Part shown: positions 32,942 through 45,100 of the stretch, in pieces
Numbering within the stretch: position 1 is the stretch's first letter
Layout: every line of letters begins with the position of its first letter
Source of the DNA: Paramacrobiotus metropolitanus
Lineage: Eukaryota; Tardigrada; Eutardigrada; Parachela; Macrobiotidae
Direction: 5' to 3'
Length of the DNA: 64,000 nucleotides
Assembly (NCBI RefSeq): GCF_019649055.1
Contig: NW_026570279.1
Location: 372,001 to 436,000 of the forward strand
Notes under the pieces: model-generated
What the model saw: the letters and a program-made list of their open reading frames with translations, nothing else
Told to the model about the DNA's origin: nothing
Database searches by the model: none
Translations under genes and position numbers: made by a program

Positions 32942-34315
32942 CCTTCGGGTGATCATCTGAACTGATAACCTTGTCTACTACGCACGGCAATATTACAGGA
33001 TTATTAATGGCTTACAGAAGCATATTTCGCGCGCAGTATGATCGTGTATTGATCTTTTATCACCTCATTTTTTTTCTGTGGCAGTTGTTGTTTAGTTTTC
33101 CACTTCACGCTAGTTTTTCTTCGATGATATCACGATCGTCGTTTGTACAAACGAAAAACATAAACCCGTAGGTCAAAAGTTTGACTACTCTCCACTGTCA
33201 TTAACATTTGCCATCAGCCAATTTATCTACGGAAAACCGATCGGGAGGAGTATATCGCCTGCTTGTAATCTGCTTCTTTACCGACAATACGGTGGCAGAA
33301 TGTAAAATATGGCGTGGCAACTGTAGTTTTTAACCCCGTATTATAGTGGCAAACCCCAAAGTCTCGCCATCTGGTCTCTTTCGCTGTCTATGTAATGGCT
33401 GGCCGACCGAACATGGGGAAAGCCGTGTTGCTCGTCCACGTGCAAGTGGCCTGACTTTTCGCGTTACTGACTGAACTGGTGCTTCGTCGTTGCAGTCACG
33501 CAGTGACCAAAACAGGAAACTATGTCCATGCACTTAGAAGCAGCAACCCGATACTACTAGAGGAAGTAGGTGCTGGCTGCTGACGTAAAAATGGCGTTAT
33601 CAAAGAAGCCTGTCGAGCGGACCGAATCAGAGCCAATGAAGCACTGCAGAAAGCCGGCTGTACATGCCGGTTCTATTCGCAAGTCTGGCAATCTGTGTTG
33701 CCTGTCAGTTTCAGTTGATAGTGTAACGAATATTTATATCGAAGGAGCTACCTGAAAACACTTCATTGTTTTTTGCATTAAAAACGCCTTTTGTCTCATA
33801 CTACTGCACAAAAGAAACTGGAGCTTTTGTTGTTACACATATCTGAAATTCGTCCAAAATCTTATATCGCACGCTTCCAGCGGATGAAACTGTGGACCCA
33901 CCGTTACAACAAATCTACTCTACTAAATCTAAAAATAAAGAATTTTGATAAGGTGAGACCTCCAACTACCGAAAGGTTTATTTGACGGGCAGCTGCTTTG
34001 AATGACTGCAAACAGAATACAGCTACAATCTTGGCACTGCTGCAATGCGGATTAGTGTTTGCACCGGTCACAACAGAAATGAAGCGAACCAACCGAAAGG
34101 TCGACCGACCAACCGACTTTTGGCAGAGGTACAGACAGACGACTCAGTCACTTTTCTGCTCAACTTAACTGAAAGGTGCTTCATAAAATAACCTGGATTG
34201 CCTTAAAACCATGCTGCTTATATTACAGAGATTTTTTAAACGATTTCATTTAAATATCCAACCGTTAATTTTCGTGATAGTAATCACCACTTTATTACCT
34301 TTATGAATTTAATAT
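32942..34315. other. Intergenic, nothing confident
   Basis: Short unrecognised frames. 33480-33610 shares blocks with 26280-26400. 33985-34140 contains repeated CAACCGAAAGG/CCAACCGAC motifs. Confidence 0.4.
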
Positions 34316-35166
34316 TCATGTTTTCCAATAAACCAGCCATCGATGCACTCTATCCATAGTATCAATATCTACAGTAGGCTGCGTTTCTCTTTGTCCCACG
34401 TAATCGAACACGACGCGGTATTTAAGTGCAACAAATGTGACTGTGAAGTTACTGTAAAATTTTAGTTTCTCTTGCAGCTGCATAGTAATAAATTTCACCT
34501 ACTTTTGCTACAAACCAAAGATTCCAGTGCTAGCCAAAACGCTTCCATAACCGGTAATCTGAATAATTTCGTTTATTTTTTTAAACGCCCGCAATATTTT
34601 TCCGATTGAAACGCATTAAAAGATCCTCAGCTGTTCTATTCAAAATCAAGTATGCGGTTTTCCCATTATTTACCACAATGTTATGACCCCAAAACGATAA
34701 TTCCTATAAATACTGCGTAACGCCAAAAGCATACCATATCGACTACGAGTCGTGCTGTAAGTATCTTGAATGACGACGGACGCAGTTATTATTTTATCTT
34801 TATTTAATGTTAAGTTGTTGTTGACTACTTTCCCATGTATCTTTGGTTCTGGGAATACTACAAATCGAACGTAAATTCCATTGCCATGTGCGTTCACGGA
34901 TGGGTGGCATATGACAACGAGCTGGCCACACGGTGCTAGTGTGCTAAGTGTACCTCGTTTGGCGGAGGCTTCCCTGTTGACTGGATTCAGTGCTGCCGAT
35001 TGGGATACTTGCAGTTCAGAAAAATAAATTATTGTTATTGAATGTTCCCGCAGATATCTAGGACAAACGCCGGTATTGTCTCTTATTTTATACCATAAAG
35101 CGAGATAGTTTACACCTATGGCACGGTTACAGATTAAACTTTCCGGACACGTGTTTTGTCTTATAT
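34316..35166 (-). pseudogene. Unrecognised paralogous gene remnant (AALNPVN block)
   Basis: The minus strand holds an open stretch with QSAALNPVN and later HGKVVN, then an acceptor-like ACTTACAG followed by a second stretch. It is collinear with 39400-40215 (-), where the exon edges are better kept. Here the donor after GKVV is lost and the second exon runs into a stop (VLGS-stop), so it is probably dead. Its apparent N-terminus runs into a MITE (35167-35459). Domain not recognised. Confidence 0.4.
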
Positions 35167-35459
35167 CCACAGCATCCCACCGTATCCCACGGGCCACAGT
35201 AACCAAGAGAAACTATATATCTTTCCGTCACCCTCCAAATGCACTGTTTTTTTATTACTGCCGTATCCCATCGTATCTCTGCTATATCCTTTATGTATTA
35301 CGAAAGTATTTTACTTCAACCGCGAAACCAAAGGGATACTTGATGAGATGCAATAAAGAAACGTTAAGATACATTGGGATACTGCAGTTACTGAAAACCC
35401 CAAAAGCTGTATTTAGCACGACACATGAAAGATACTGTGGGATACGTTGGGTACTGTGG
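35167..35459. mobile_element. MITE-like element with GTATCCCA-rich TIRs
   Basis: Left end CCACAGCATCCCACCGTATC and right end GATACGTTGGGTACTGTGG form inverted ends with a few mismatches. GTATCCCA/TGGGATAC motifs recur inside and just downstream (to about 35570). No ORF and no clear target duplication. Confidence 0.6.
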
Positions 35460-35619
35460 CTTTCGCAGGTGACGCGCATCCAAGTAGGCGAAAATTGGAA
35501 ATACTGTAAATGTAGTCATTCTTTTTAACTAGGGTATCCCACACTCAACGTATACTTACGGTATCCTTCGTTTATCATGTTAATTTTCTAATGTTTCTTA
35601 TGTTTTCTTATATTTTCTC
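35460..35619. other. Short spacer
   Basis: AT-rich sequence with two further GTATCC motifs; no gene. Confidence 0.4.
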
Positions 35620-36180
35620 AGGATTTGTTTCAACGCTGCCGTGTTTCATGAACTACGATGCGCAGCCGAAGTATACATTCGTCATGGAATTTATGGGCTT
35701 TGATTTCCCGCTGTTATTTGTTATACCCAGCTATCTGGCTATTTTCACCAAGCGGTCGCAGAGATTGAGGGAGGAAAGCGGGAGCCGACAAACTAATACT
35801 CATGCGAATGATACTCACGCTTTCGCCAATCGTGCTACAATATTTTGAAATTATGCTCAGGTGGAACTCAGTCAACAAGTACGATGGAATCTGGAGCAAC
35901 GGAAATTAGTATGTCCAGCGTTGGCATGCCAGGCAATCAACCTAGCCAGCTAACGGTAGAAGAAGCTAAAAAATAGCAATTGTTCACGCTGCTGGCCATT
36001 TGTGACCCCGTTTGCTTCGTCTCGTCGACGATCTATTAGCTGTCCGTAGAATTTGATGATTTTTGGAACGATAATCTGAAGTATCTGGGCTGCATGTTTA
36101 ACCCTATCATCTACCACGCAAGTTTACCTAACCTGCAAACAGCTAACAAAATTATTTTGGTTTTAACCAGTGCAGTTGTT
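35620..36180 (+). pseudogene. GPCR pseudogene, ECL2 to TM7
   Basis: Homologous to the 3' half of the receptor at 20678-21797. LPCFMNYDAQPKYTFVMEF, DFPLLFVIPSYLAIFTK (TM5), a retained intron region ending TATGCTCAG, then EAKK-stop-QLFTLLAICDPVCFV (TM6) and CMFNPIIYHASLPNLQ (TM7). Two in-frame stops (about 35975 and 36037). Exon sequence for TM1-TM4 is absent upstream. Confidence 0.85.
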
Positions 36181-37555
36181 ACCAACATGTTCATTGCATC
36201 GCGGTTTTAAAAGACGACGGTTATTTGATGGCTTGAATGAACCACTTCACTTCTACACAAAAATAATCTAAATAGTGCTTTTGTTCACTATGGAAATAAG
36301 GAAACGATGCCATTCTCAAATTACTGACACCAAACGCAAACAATTTAAAAGAACCTGATGGTCACCAAAAATCGTGACTGTTATCTGCGTAACAGTTAGC
36401 TGTCGAACAGGAATTGTCAACAAGTTTGACTTTAATTTTTCAAAAAGTTTATCAAATGCTGTTTACTTTTCAGAGAAACACCTCTTTCACCATTTACCGT
36501 ATTAAATAGACCACGTATTTGTTTTCAAATATCTACTTTAATTCTAGAGTATTCCCTGCTGGGAGCTCGATAAATGCATCATAATTATGCCGATCGAAAC
36601 GTAAAATTTTAAAATGCCACCAAATTACTACGTAACTGCAGCCTTCCTGACAATTGCCACATTATATGGTACATCTAGAGTCCAAAAACAACGCAAATAA
36701 TGGAACACGATGCAATCAATTTACGGCTGGCGAGCAACAAAATTTCTTGACGTAATTAACTCATCCAGGATATTAGATATTCTATTAAATACCGTGTTAT
36801 TTACAGCATGGGCAAATTTGTGTAGAGCGCATCCGGCTCTGGAAAGTGCCGTTCCAAAGGAGATCTCTTATTACGCTGCCTTGTCACTTGTCACTCGGCA
36901 GAGATAACGGTAATTTCATTTGTCTGAATTTCGAAGTGCACACTTTTCTCCATACACAGAACTGGATCTGAAAGTTGATCATGCGCGCAAACGATCAGCG
37001 CAAACATCAGTACTTATTTCAGCACCGTGCAAGTTGCAGCAAGGTCTGACTTACTGTTCATAGCATTAGTGATTCTCGCCGTGATTACAGACTGGCAGTG
37101 TGTCATTTTGACGTCACCAACGGACAGGGATTTTACTGTGCGCCAACAGGAGAACTACGCATGCGCTCTGTTTTTGTTCGTGTGCTGTCATATGGGCGGT
37201 AGTGTAATACCGTGGTCATAGCACTGGCGCTTAATTTGAGAACACTGTAAACTTTTTATCACAAATTTTTTCCCTGTTTGCAGAGAATGGTTTTCTGCGA
37301 ATTTTTATGTATCCGCCCAATTAAAAAACAGCGTAGTTTGCGAACGCGCGCTGTTTAAAGAGTGCCGGGATAAGCACTTGTTGTTATGGGCCTATGATGA
37401 CTTCCCGGCGCACCTTAGGCGCACGGCTGCCAACCGCCGCAGGATGCCATCCTGGCAAAAATCGTCAATTGGAAGTCTATTCCGAAGTTTACTAAGTCAA
37501 ACGGCGAGGTGTAGTGGTGCACCTCGACTAATATCTTTCTATACACAGCCGCTCT
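36181..37555. other. Intergenic, 5' flank of GPCR relic
   Basis: AT-rich; no recognised gene. 36690-36850 resembles the flanks of other MAYP-type receptor genes. Confidence 0.4.
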
Positions 37556-38130
37556 ATGGCTCACCCGACAAAAAATATTACAGCCAACATCACCGCTCCT
37601 CTAAATCTTACTGCACGCCATAATATATCATATTCTGTCTTGGACTTTCAGAGATTACGCGCCTCTTTACTAATACCAGCGTATACTATCTCTCTGGTTT
37701 TCTCAGTACTCGTTCTTGGATATTTCGGCTATCACCGCTCTTTGGCTTCCTTTGACGTGTATATCATACAGATACGATTTATACAAGCAGTCTCCATGAT
37801 TCTAGCAATCCCAGGTGCATTTCTGTTAAATGTTGGGCGTTCTAACTACGAGACGTTTTCCCTATGTGCCGTGCACGTGGTCCACGAATAGAATCTACAA
37901 GGAATGACCTCCATTGGACACGTCCCCATTGCCGTTTACCGTATTTTGGAGGTCACATGGCCAAGATTTTACAGACAGCACCATAATCGAAAGGTGGCTG
38001 TGATTATTTGTGCTGTTACAAAGCTTCTGTTTACTGCATTACGCCTTCCGGGAATAATCGTGGGTCTATCCAACGACAGTGATGATGAATCGTACGATGA
38101 CAATATGCAAGTGCTTAAGCGCACCTTGAG
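37556..38130 (+). pseudogene. GPCR pseudogene (MAYP subfamily), truncated
   Basis: Starts MAHPTKN with sequons NIT, NLT and NIS, then matches the 31800 gene through TM1-TM4 and into ECL2 (DDNMQVLKRTL). One in-frame TAG (37889-37891) replaces the Trp of the conserved HEWN. Reading continues in the same frame afterwards. Homology ends abruptly near 38130, before TM5, and unrelated sequence follows. No TM6-TM7 exon was found downstream. Confidence 0.85.
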
Positions 38131-38442
38131 TAAAGGCGTATACACTTGTATAAGTAGTGTAGCATGTTCAGTCATTGACAAAGACGCTTCCGTAAACACT
38201 CGTCTGATGCTATGAGACAGCCACGCATTAGCGGAGGTTCTCATGGTGCGTTGCAGACTTACACAGCAGTTAATCTCTTTACAAAAGAAGCATTCACCGT
38301 GCTAAGCATCATTGAAGGATGTATGGCCGCCGCGGTTAATAGCTGTCAGAATGAAACCCCTTGTTTGGTACGGTCATTTTCCTCTGGTGGATTCAACGTG
38401 CAGACTTCTTGCAGCATTCTCTTTAATGACTAATACAGCTTA
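38131..38442. other. Unrecognised sequence following truncated GPCR
   Basis: No gene recognised. It replaces the expected TM5-TM7 part of the receptor. Confidence 0.4.
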
Positions 38443-38604
38443 GGACAAAATGGTCGCATACCCGATATCTCCACATCCAGTACGAATGCAGCCCAGTGCA
38501 CTGTACGACTGAGCTCAAAATATACGTTTCGTACAAGTACACTGCACCGCTTGCGTACAGAATGCTGGGTATGGGGCTATGCGACCATTTAGTCCCACAT
38601 TGTA
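38443..38604. mobile_element. Snap-back MITE-like element, about 160 bp
   Basis: Left GGACAAAATGGTCGCATAC and right GCTATGCGACCATTTAGTCC are inverted copies. The similarity continues inward (CAGTGCACTGTAC versus GTACACTGCACC). The middle folds on itself; no ORF. Confidence 0.7.
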
Positions 38605-38893
38605 CGACCAAACAAAAAACTAAATTGCGCTGAGTCAAATAGAATTTCCTTTCATGAGATCGCTATTCTGTCCTCTTCTTGTTAGAAAACGGCAAACGAT
38701 TTCTCTCAGAAGCATATTCAAAAGCCTACTAAATAATGCCATTCTAAATAAACGATCGCGTTAAAAAAAACGCCATTTATATCATTCTCACCGGATCTTT
38801 TACCTTGAACGACATGTTACAAAGGACTAGACGGACATTATAGCATTTTATAAACTGTCAAGCATATATTTTTAGTATTCTTTCTTGTGTAGT

Positions 38894-39331
38894 ATGCGAC
38901 ACGGCAACCCGTTATTTCTTTTTGCCGGTCAATTATGCTGCTGTTTCTGCATTACATCCGCCACGATCCGTTATGATGGAAGTTACATAACTTATGGAAC
39001 GGTATGGTGTTACAAACTTACGGATCATCACAATCGCACTATAGCGCCCTTCTCAGCGATCGAACTGGCAAAGTTTAAAATATGAGTTTTGACTTTCATT
39101 TCCTTCTTTATTATTGTACAGGGCGACACCATAGTCTCCACATCTCACAATCACCGCGGCACCCGTGAGCCGCATCGGAAATGGAATGTCGAATGCCTTG
39201 ACGGAGAAGCCATGGTGGGTAAGCACTGCAGTTGTCAATGGCATGAAATTAATCGTTTCAAAAGCATGACCTCGTTGCGTAATGGCAAACTAACTGCAGC
39301 GCTGCTGGTTTTTGTTTCAGGAATACAGTAA
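38894..39331 (+). CDS. Putative small secreted Cys-containing protein, two exons
   Basis: ATG 38894 begins a signal-peptide-like segment (NPLFLFAGQLCCCFCITSA). A donor at 39002 (ACG|GTATGG) and an acceptor at 39121 (TTATTGTACAG) join exons 38894-39001 and 39122-39331 in frame, giving 105 aa. Exon 2 contains VECLDGEAMVGKHCSCQWHE. Exon choice is mine and untested, and no family is recognised. Without splicing, each part is a short open frame that could be chance. Confidence 0.3.
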
Positions 39332-39888
39332 GTTAAGAAAATCGGGTATTGAAAAGCCTTTAAGTCTTGGTGGAATTACCCAGTTGTCCGTATTTCAGAG
39401 ATTTCTACAACGATTTCATAGTAAGTACCAAGTATCCAGCCGTTGTTTTATATGTTGACAGTCGCCGTTGTATCACTTCCGTAAAATTTTCTTTTCGAAA
39501 AGAGGCTCGTCAACGTATGGTGCAAATTCATGTTCCCATATAAACCAGCCACCAATGGACACTACCCATATTATCCACAGTAGGTTGTGCAACAAGATGG
39601 TGCGCGTAATCGACAATGGTATAGATTGCGTGTGTAAATTAAGGCAGCCGTTAACTATTGGATATTTGTCTTCTTACTGCAGCTGCTTAATAAGAAATTT
39701 TACCACCGCCTATCATTGCTACGATCCCAGAGAGCCTGGTGTTAGCCAAAACACTTTTATTACCGGTAACTAAAATTTCCTTACAATAAACCATTTTATA
39801 ATACCAACAGTGCTGTATCCACATGATAGACGTTTAAAAATCCAGAAATTTTTTCCAAATTCAGGTTTTTGGTCGTCCCATTACTCAC

Positions 39889-40215
39889 CTTACATTGGAC
39901 CCCCAAACGATAATTTCGTCAAATGCTGCCTGACACCCAGGGGATACTATATCGATTACGCGTCGTGCTGTGAGTTATTGTTACTGAAGACTACGAAATC
40001 GACTGTTACTACAGTACTTCGCCGGATAATTTCAAGTTCTTACAGACTATTTTCCCACGCATGATCAGTATTGGGAGTATTACGACTCCCTCTTCAATTT
40101 CATCGTCATGTGCTCTCAGGGATACGTGGCAACGGGACTGGCCTGCAAACTGGACCCTATTGGTGGAGACTACCATATTGACTGGATTCAGTGCTGCCGA
40201 TTGGGGTATTTATGT
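39889..40215 (-). CDS. Putative two-exon segment of an unrecognised gene
   Basis: On the minus strand, an exon beginning after CCAATCGGCAG (about 40202 downwards) reads LNPVNMVV... to GKIV and ends at TCT|GTAAGAAC. The next exon, 39889-39967, follows ACTCACAG and ends AAG|GTGAGT, a consensus donor. Phases agree (1 to 1), joining to VIDIVSPGCQAAFDEIIVWG. The paralogous block at 34316-35166 keeps the same order but is degraded. No start, no further exons and no domain identified. Confidence 0.35.
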
Positions 40216-40520
40216 AGTATTTTGTGTAGATGAATTATTGCCAATCCAGTAAAAACAGACAAAAAAAATAGGACCAATGCAGTTCCACATTGAGTTCTAT
40301 AATGACGGATTCTGCTGAAACTGCTTACTTTTTTTCGTATAAAGTGTGCAAAGTGAACGGCCCATTGTACTGCTTCACAATAAAAACCAGCCCTTTGGCT
40401 CGTTAGGCAGTTAGCCATAACATTTATGAAATATTACCACCAATGGTCGATCAAACTGTCGTAAATTGTAACCAGGTGCCATTGCGTTTTTATAATTAAC
40501 ACTTTTACAAATACTGCAGG

Positions 40521-40790
40521 TATGGTGCGCCTTCGGCTGCTTCGCCTCCGTTGGTCAGCAGTTACAGTGGACATCCCGTCTATGTTGCCCGTGAGCCACA
40601 TCAGCCTCTTCCCATCCCGGACAATTACCACGCTCAATACAAAATCACCTCGGGTGATGGTGATTTTTATTCCGATGCAAAAAATCCGGCGTCTGCCCGT
40701 GGCCTCGTACGACAATGGTTTCGTAATCTGCCCGCTTTGAACGATTCGTTGGAAAATGTGCAACACACAAAAAGACCGAGGTTGGCCTGA
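40521..40790 (+). CDS. Putative last exon of an unrecognised gene
   Basis: After an acceptor-like ACAAATACTGCAG (ending about 40520) an open frame runs to TGA at 40788-40790. It reads YGAPSAASPP, then PIPDNYHAQYKITSGDGDF and ends TKRPRLA. The residue composition and GC-richer third positions look coding, unlike the AT-rich flanks. No upstream exon was identified and no domain recognised. Competing minus-strand frames over the same bases look less natural. Confidence 0.35.
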   Translation, partial: YGAPSAASPPLVSSYSGHPVYVAREPHQPLPIPDNYHAQYKITSGDGDFYSDAKNPASARGLVRQWFRNLPALNDSLENVQHTKRPRLA

Positions 40791-41822
40791 TTGCCCTTAT
40801 TACTGGAATCATAACCTCACTGTGTAGCATGGTGTTTTATGGTTATCGTTAGCCACTCGGATGCCGTTTGCGCTGATACGCTTGAAGTTAGTTTTTTTCT
40901 GTTAGTGGCATCTCTAATGTATCGCGCAGTATCCGGCAGATCAGATGTGGAAATTAGAATGGATAACAAGATTGAAAGCACTGATAAAGGCGCATTGAGT
41001 AACATGGTTGATTAGTGCTTCACCCAGGTGATGCTTTGGAACTTCGCTACCGTTCGGATAAGGAATTGCTGCACACCGAACTTTCGAATTTACGCAAAAG
41101 TCGCTGTTCCAAGCAGTCTTGGAGTAATCATATCTAAACAGAGAAGTTTCGATCTTTTTTTAGGTTTTTCATATCAGTTGCAAACATTTAGCGTGGGCAG
41201 GGCATAGCTACTAAGGGATACGGCACTCAAAACATTCAGTCCCCTGGAAACTGAATTTTTAACCATGAACGCATTCTTCGATATTTAACCCTTTCTTGTT
41301 CTACGAACTGCACTTTTGCCCGGCCAGTTTCTAGCCTGGAGCCCAGATAATAATGTGACCATATTGTATAGTGAACCCACTAATGTATACTATTTTTCAT
41401 AGGATAACTTTTATTTCTCCCAACCCTCTAGGGATTTATGCATGGTTTTCGCCATGTAGTCGGATTGCTAGAAAATAAAAAGCGAAAGTTTTCGTTCATG
41501 TACACGAATTTGGTACAGGAGGCACCGGGTCACCTATCTTAACTGTCACCGCAAGTTAGAGTTCTGCATGCCGGACAAAACATTTTCTGCACTCAGACAA
41601 TGAGTTACTGAACGCTAGGCCTACCTGAAAACTTTAAGGTAATAATTCGCAGCGATAATTTTAACTAGAAGAAATTTCCTTGTTATTATCATTTTTGGTC
41701 GATGTTTAGCTCCGTGTAGAATTTTTATTTTGCCATTCTTGCGAAAGAATATATCTCTTGGGAAAATGGGGCAGGTGAAGCGGTGGGCATGGCAGGATAT
41801 CTGGAGAAACATTTCAACCGGC
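40791..41822. other. Intergenic, nothing recognised
   Basis: AT-rich non-coding flank of LTR element copy 2. Confidence 0.45.
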
Positions 41823-41826
41823 CAAA

Positions 41827-42178
41827 TGTGACAGCTGGCGAACAGAGGCTCACGATAGTGAGGAAGATGAGGCTTTATTGTGTGATAGCAATAAAGTACA
41901 GCACAGTGCGTGAGCAAAATCATGACTGACAAGAATGATCGGCTGAATGAGCCGTAACATGGAAAATGCCTATCTGCGGCACTGGGCTGATCCAACACGA
42001 GCGAACGAACGCTGACTGGCCGAGACGTAAAGCCGTAGGCGTGGTAAGGCGTAGCCGAGCCAGAGTCGAGGCCGATACGGCGTACGAGAGCGAGTGCGAC
42101 TCGGTGTGAGTCAGCACACCGGAAGCGGGACTGTCGCTGGCTGCCTACTCGTAGGCTGCCATGGCGACTGGCCCAACA
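41827..42178 (-). repeat. 3' LTR of copy 2
   Basis: 352 bp; reverse strand begins TGTTGGGCC and ends GCTGTCACA. AATAAA (sense) at 41879-41874. Confidence 0.95.
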
Positions 42179-45100
42179 TGCCTCTGGGCGGGAGTCCGAG
42201 CCCCTGCGAAGGACCGGCCTAATACCGCTCCAGTGCTCGCTCCGCACACGACCCTATTGGGGTCGGTGGCTGCGCCTCGGAAGTGTCCGATGAAGGTCTC
42301 TCGGTGCCGCGTTCTCCTCCGGACCCGTGGTGGCGATACAACTCACGGCAGAAATCCGAAGGTCGGTCGGGTTTCTTGTTGGACCGGTGTAGGCTTCTGT
42401 TGATGAACATCCGTAACGGCAATAAAATGAAAGTAAAAATGAACACCAATCTCTCTCTCTCTTAATCAAACATTATTTCATAGTTAGAAAAACAGAAAAC
42501 CAAAATCAAAGTCTTTGGTCCGGGCCTTTGATCCGGGGCTCATTCCGACATTATGACGTCCGTTATCGGGGTCTCCTGTCCACAAGGTGTCCGGTCATCC
42601 AGGTCCGAGGCATCGGTTCTTTGGATACCCGATGGTACCGGTTCATGCTTCATCGAGGGTCGGGTAAGAAACGGGCACGAAACTTACATCCGACCAATTG
42701 ACTTTGGGTAAAATGTAGATCTCCGTGGTCGGGTGAGAAACGGGCTTGAAACTCACTTTCCGACCGGGGATCTTCCGGTTAAAGTGACTGGAACCCCATA
42801 GCCAGGTAAGACGGGCTTAGACTTACATCCAGCCGGGGTTCATAGGGTGAGCTGACGGGGGAGGCACTGTCGCTGTTTGCGAAAGCCGTAAGGCATCCTC
42901 CTTGGGTAAGGAATAAGACCTATTGGGTCCCTTGGTGGGGAATCGTCCGGTAAAATGCCGGAGTTCCGAAGTCTCGTCCTGACAAAAACCGTTATTTCGC
43001 GTCCTGTCGCTTATTGGGCAACGTGGACCGGTTGATTTCGGGCTCCGATGGGTTGAATCCGGGGTAGCCATGCTTTGTAGGAGGCAGCCTCGGGTACTGA
43101 TTCTAAGTCCCGAGTCAACCTCGCTTACACTGGCAGATCGCTGTTTTAGCGGTCTGGTGGGAGTTCCGGGTTCATAAGGTGAGTTGATGGGAGAGGCACT
43201 GTCGTCTTTTGCGAATACCGTAAGGTACCCTCTCCAAGTGCGGGATAAGACCTATTGGGTCTTTTAATCGGTGAATCGTCCGGTGATCCGAGGTTCTATC
43301 CTGGCATAGCCGTGATGTCGTGTCCTGTCACCTATTGGGTAACAAGGACCGGTTAATGCCTGGTCTCTATTCCGGTCCGAATGATGGTATGGTCTCTGTG
43401 CGGGGGTCCGAGCCCTCATTCGGTTGGCTTCAGAGTTTTAAAGTCCGATGGTAGCCTCGGTGACCGAGGGTCAGGCCAGCTCCGGTTGCAGAATCAGAGT
43501 CCATGCTCAGCCTCGGTCGCTGAGTCTAAATCCGTGCTCAGCCTCGGTTGCTGAGTCTAAGTCTTTTGGCAGCTTCGGTACTCAAGTTAAAGTCCGGGTT
43601 ATACCCTCGGCTGCACTGGCAAATGGGTACACTGATGTTCCGCTCGGCTGAAATTCCCAAGTTCGTCTCCTGTCACCTATTGGGTAACTCGGAGAGGATA
43701 TTCGCCGGGGTTCGAAGGGTCAAGGCAGCCTCAGTACTCGAGGTAAAGTCCCGATGTACCCTCGGCTGTGATAATAGATCGCGGTCACGCGATGTGCTGG
43801 ATGTTCTGTCCGGCCAAGATCCCAAATCCGTCTCTTGTTGCCTATTGGGCAACTCGGAATTTGGACTTTGAAGACTCAAGTCCGAGGGTCGGTTAGCCTC
43901 GGTATCCGAGGGTGCGAGCCCGAGGGTCGAAGATTCCGATGGTCGGCATCCAAGGGTCCGAGCCTCGGTCACTGGCGGTTGACAGTCCGATGGTCGTTCC
44001 ATCTCAGCAAAACCCTTATTCACGATGTAGGTCGCCTATTGGGCAACTCTACCGAGGGTCTTACGGATAAGATGAAGTCGCTATCCGGGGCAGCCTCCGT
44101 GTCCGGGGTAGCCTCGGTGGTAAGGTAGAGATCGTGGTTATACGCGATCTGCGGAGGTTTGCATCCTCCGAGGGTCCTTCTGCCGGAGTTATGAGTTGAA
44201 TCCGACCGCAGCCTTGGTTGCTAAGGTAAAGTCCAAGTCTGAGACCCTGCAGTCGGTCAGCTTTTTAAGTTTCGAATTCTTTCGTCCGGGCAAACCCGTC
44301 AATTCCGTGTCCAGTCGCCTATTGGGCAACGTAGACCGGATAAGGCTGGGCTTCGAGGGTTCAACCCGAGGGTTGCCAGGGGGTTGCTGAGTTAAAGTCC
44401 GAATGCAGCCTTGTAGCCCCGGCTGCCGAGTTAAAGTCCACTGGCAGCCCTGAAGCTTCGGCTGGCAGGTTGAAGTCTGTAAGAGGCCCTGCCTTCAGAT
44501 CGTGGTTAGTCGCGACCTACGTTGGCGAGGGTGAAGGCTCCGTTCTGGGCCGAACTGGTGACAAGTCGTGGTTACAGACCGCAATCTGCGGTGATTGGGT
44601 TGTTGATGCCGGAGGCTCCGCGCGTCTGGCGGATGCTGTCCGGGGGAAACCGCGGAAGACGTTCCGGTACGGTGCAAGCACTGAAATTCTGACGGCTGCA
44701 CCCGTAATTGCCGGGTCAATCCGGGGGATCCATTCGTGTCCGTGGTTGGGCATTCTGCCGGGTCGGATTTCCGATGTTTCATCCATGCGAATCCCTTAAT
44801 TTCGTCTCCCGTCGCCTGTTGGGCAACATAGAGAGGGTTGTCGCTGGACTTGGAAGTCTCGATCGGGTTATCCTCCATGTCCAAGAAAAGCTCGGTGACC
44901 GGGTTAGCCTCAGTCTGGCCTTTGGCAAAGCTGAATCCTCGGTATTTTGCCGCGCAAAACCCTTAATTTTGTCTCCAGTCGCCTATTGGGCAACATGGAG
45001 AGGGGTATCACCGGCCTTCCGAGGTTAGATGAGGGTAACCTCGGTGTTTGAGGTTAAGGCTCTAGGCTGGAGTCCGATTCCGGCTCCGATGAATTTTTGC

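Noticed and set aside
34670-35206. A 178-codon continuous minus-strand gene
   Set aside because: Its N-terminal part lies in a MITE terminal repeat and the paralogous block indicates split exons in other frames. It is kept only as a remnant.
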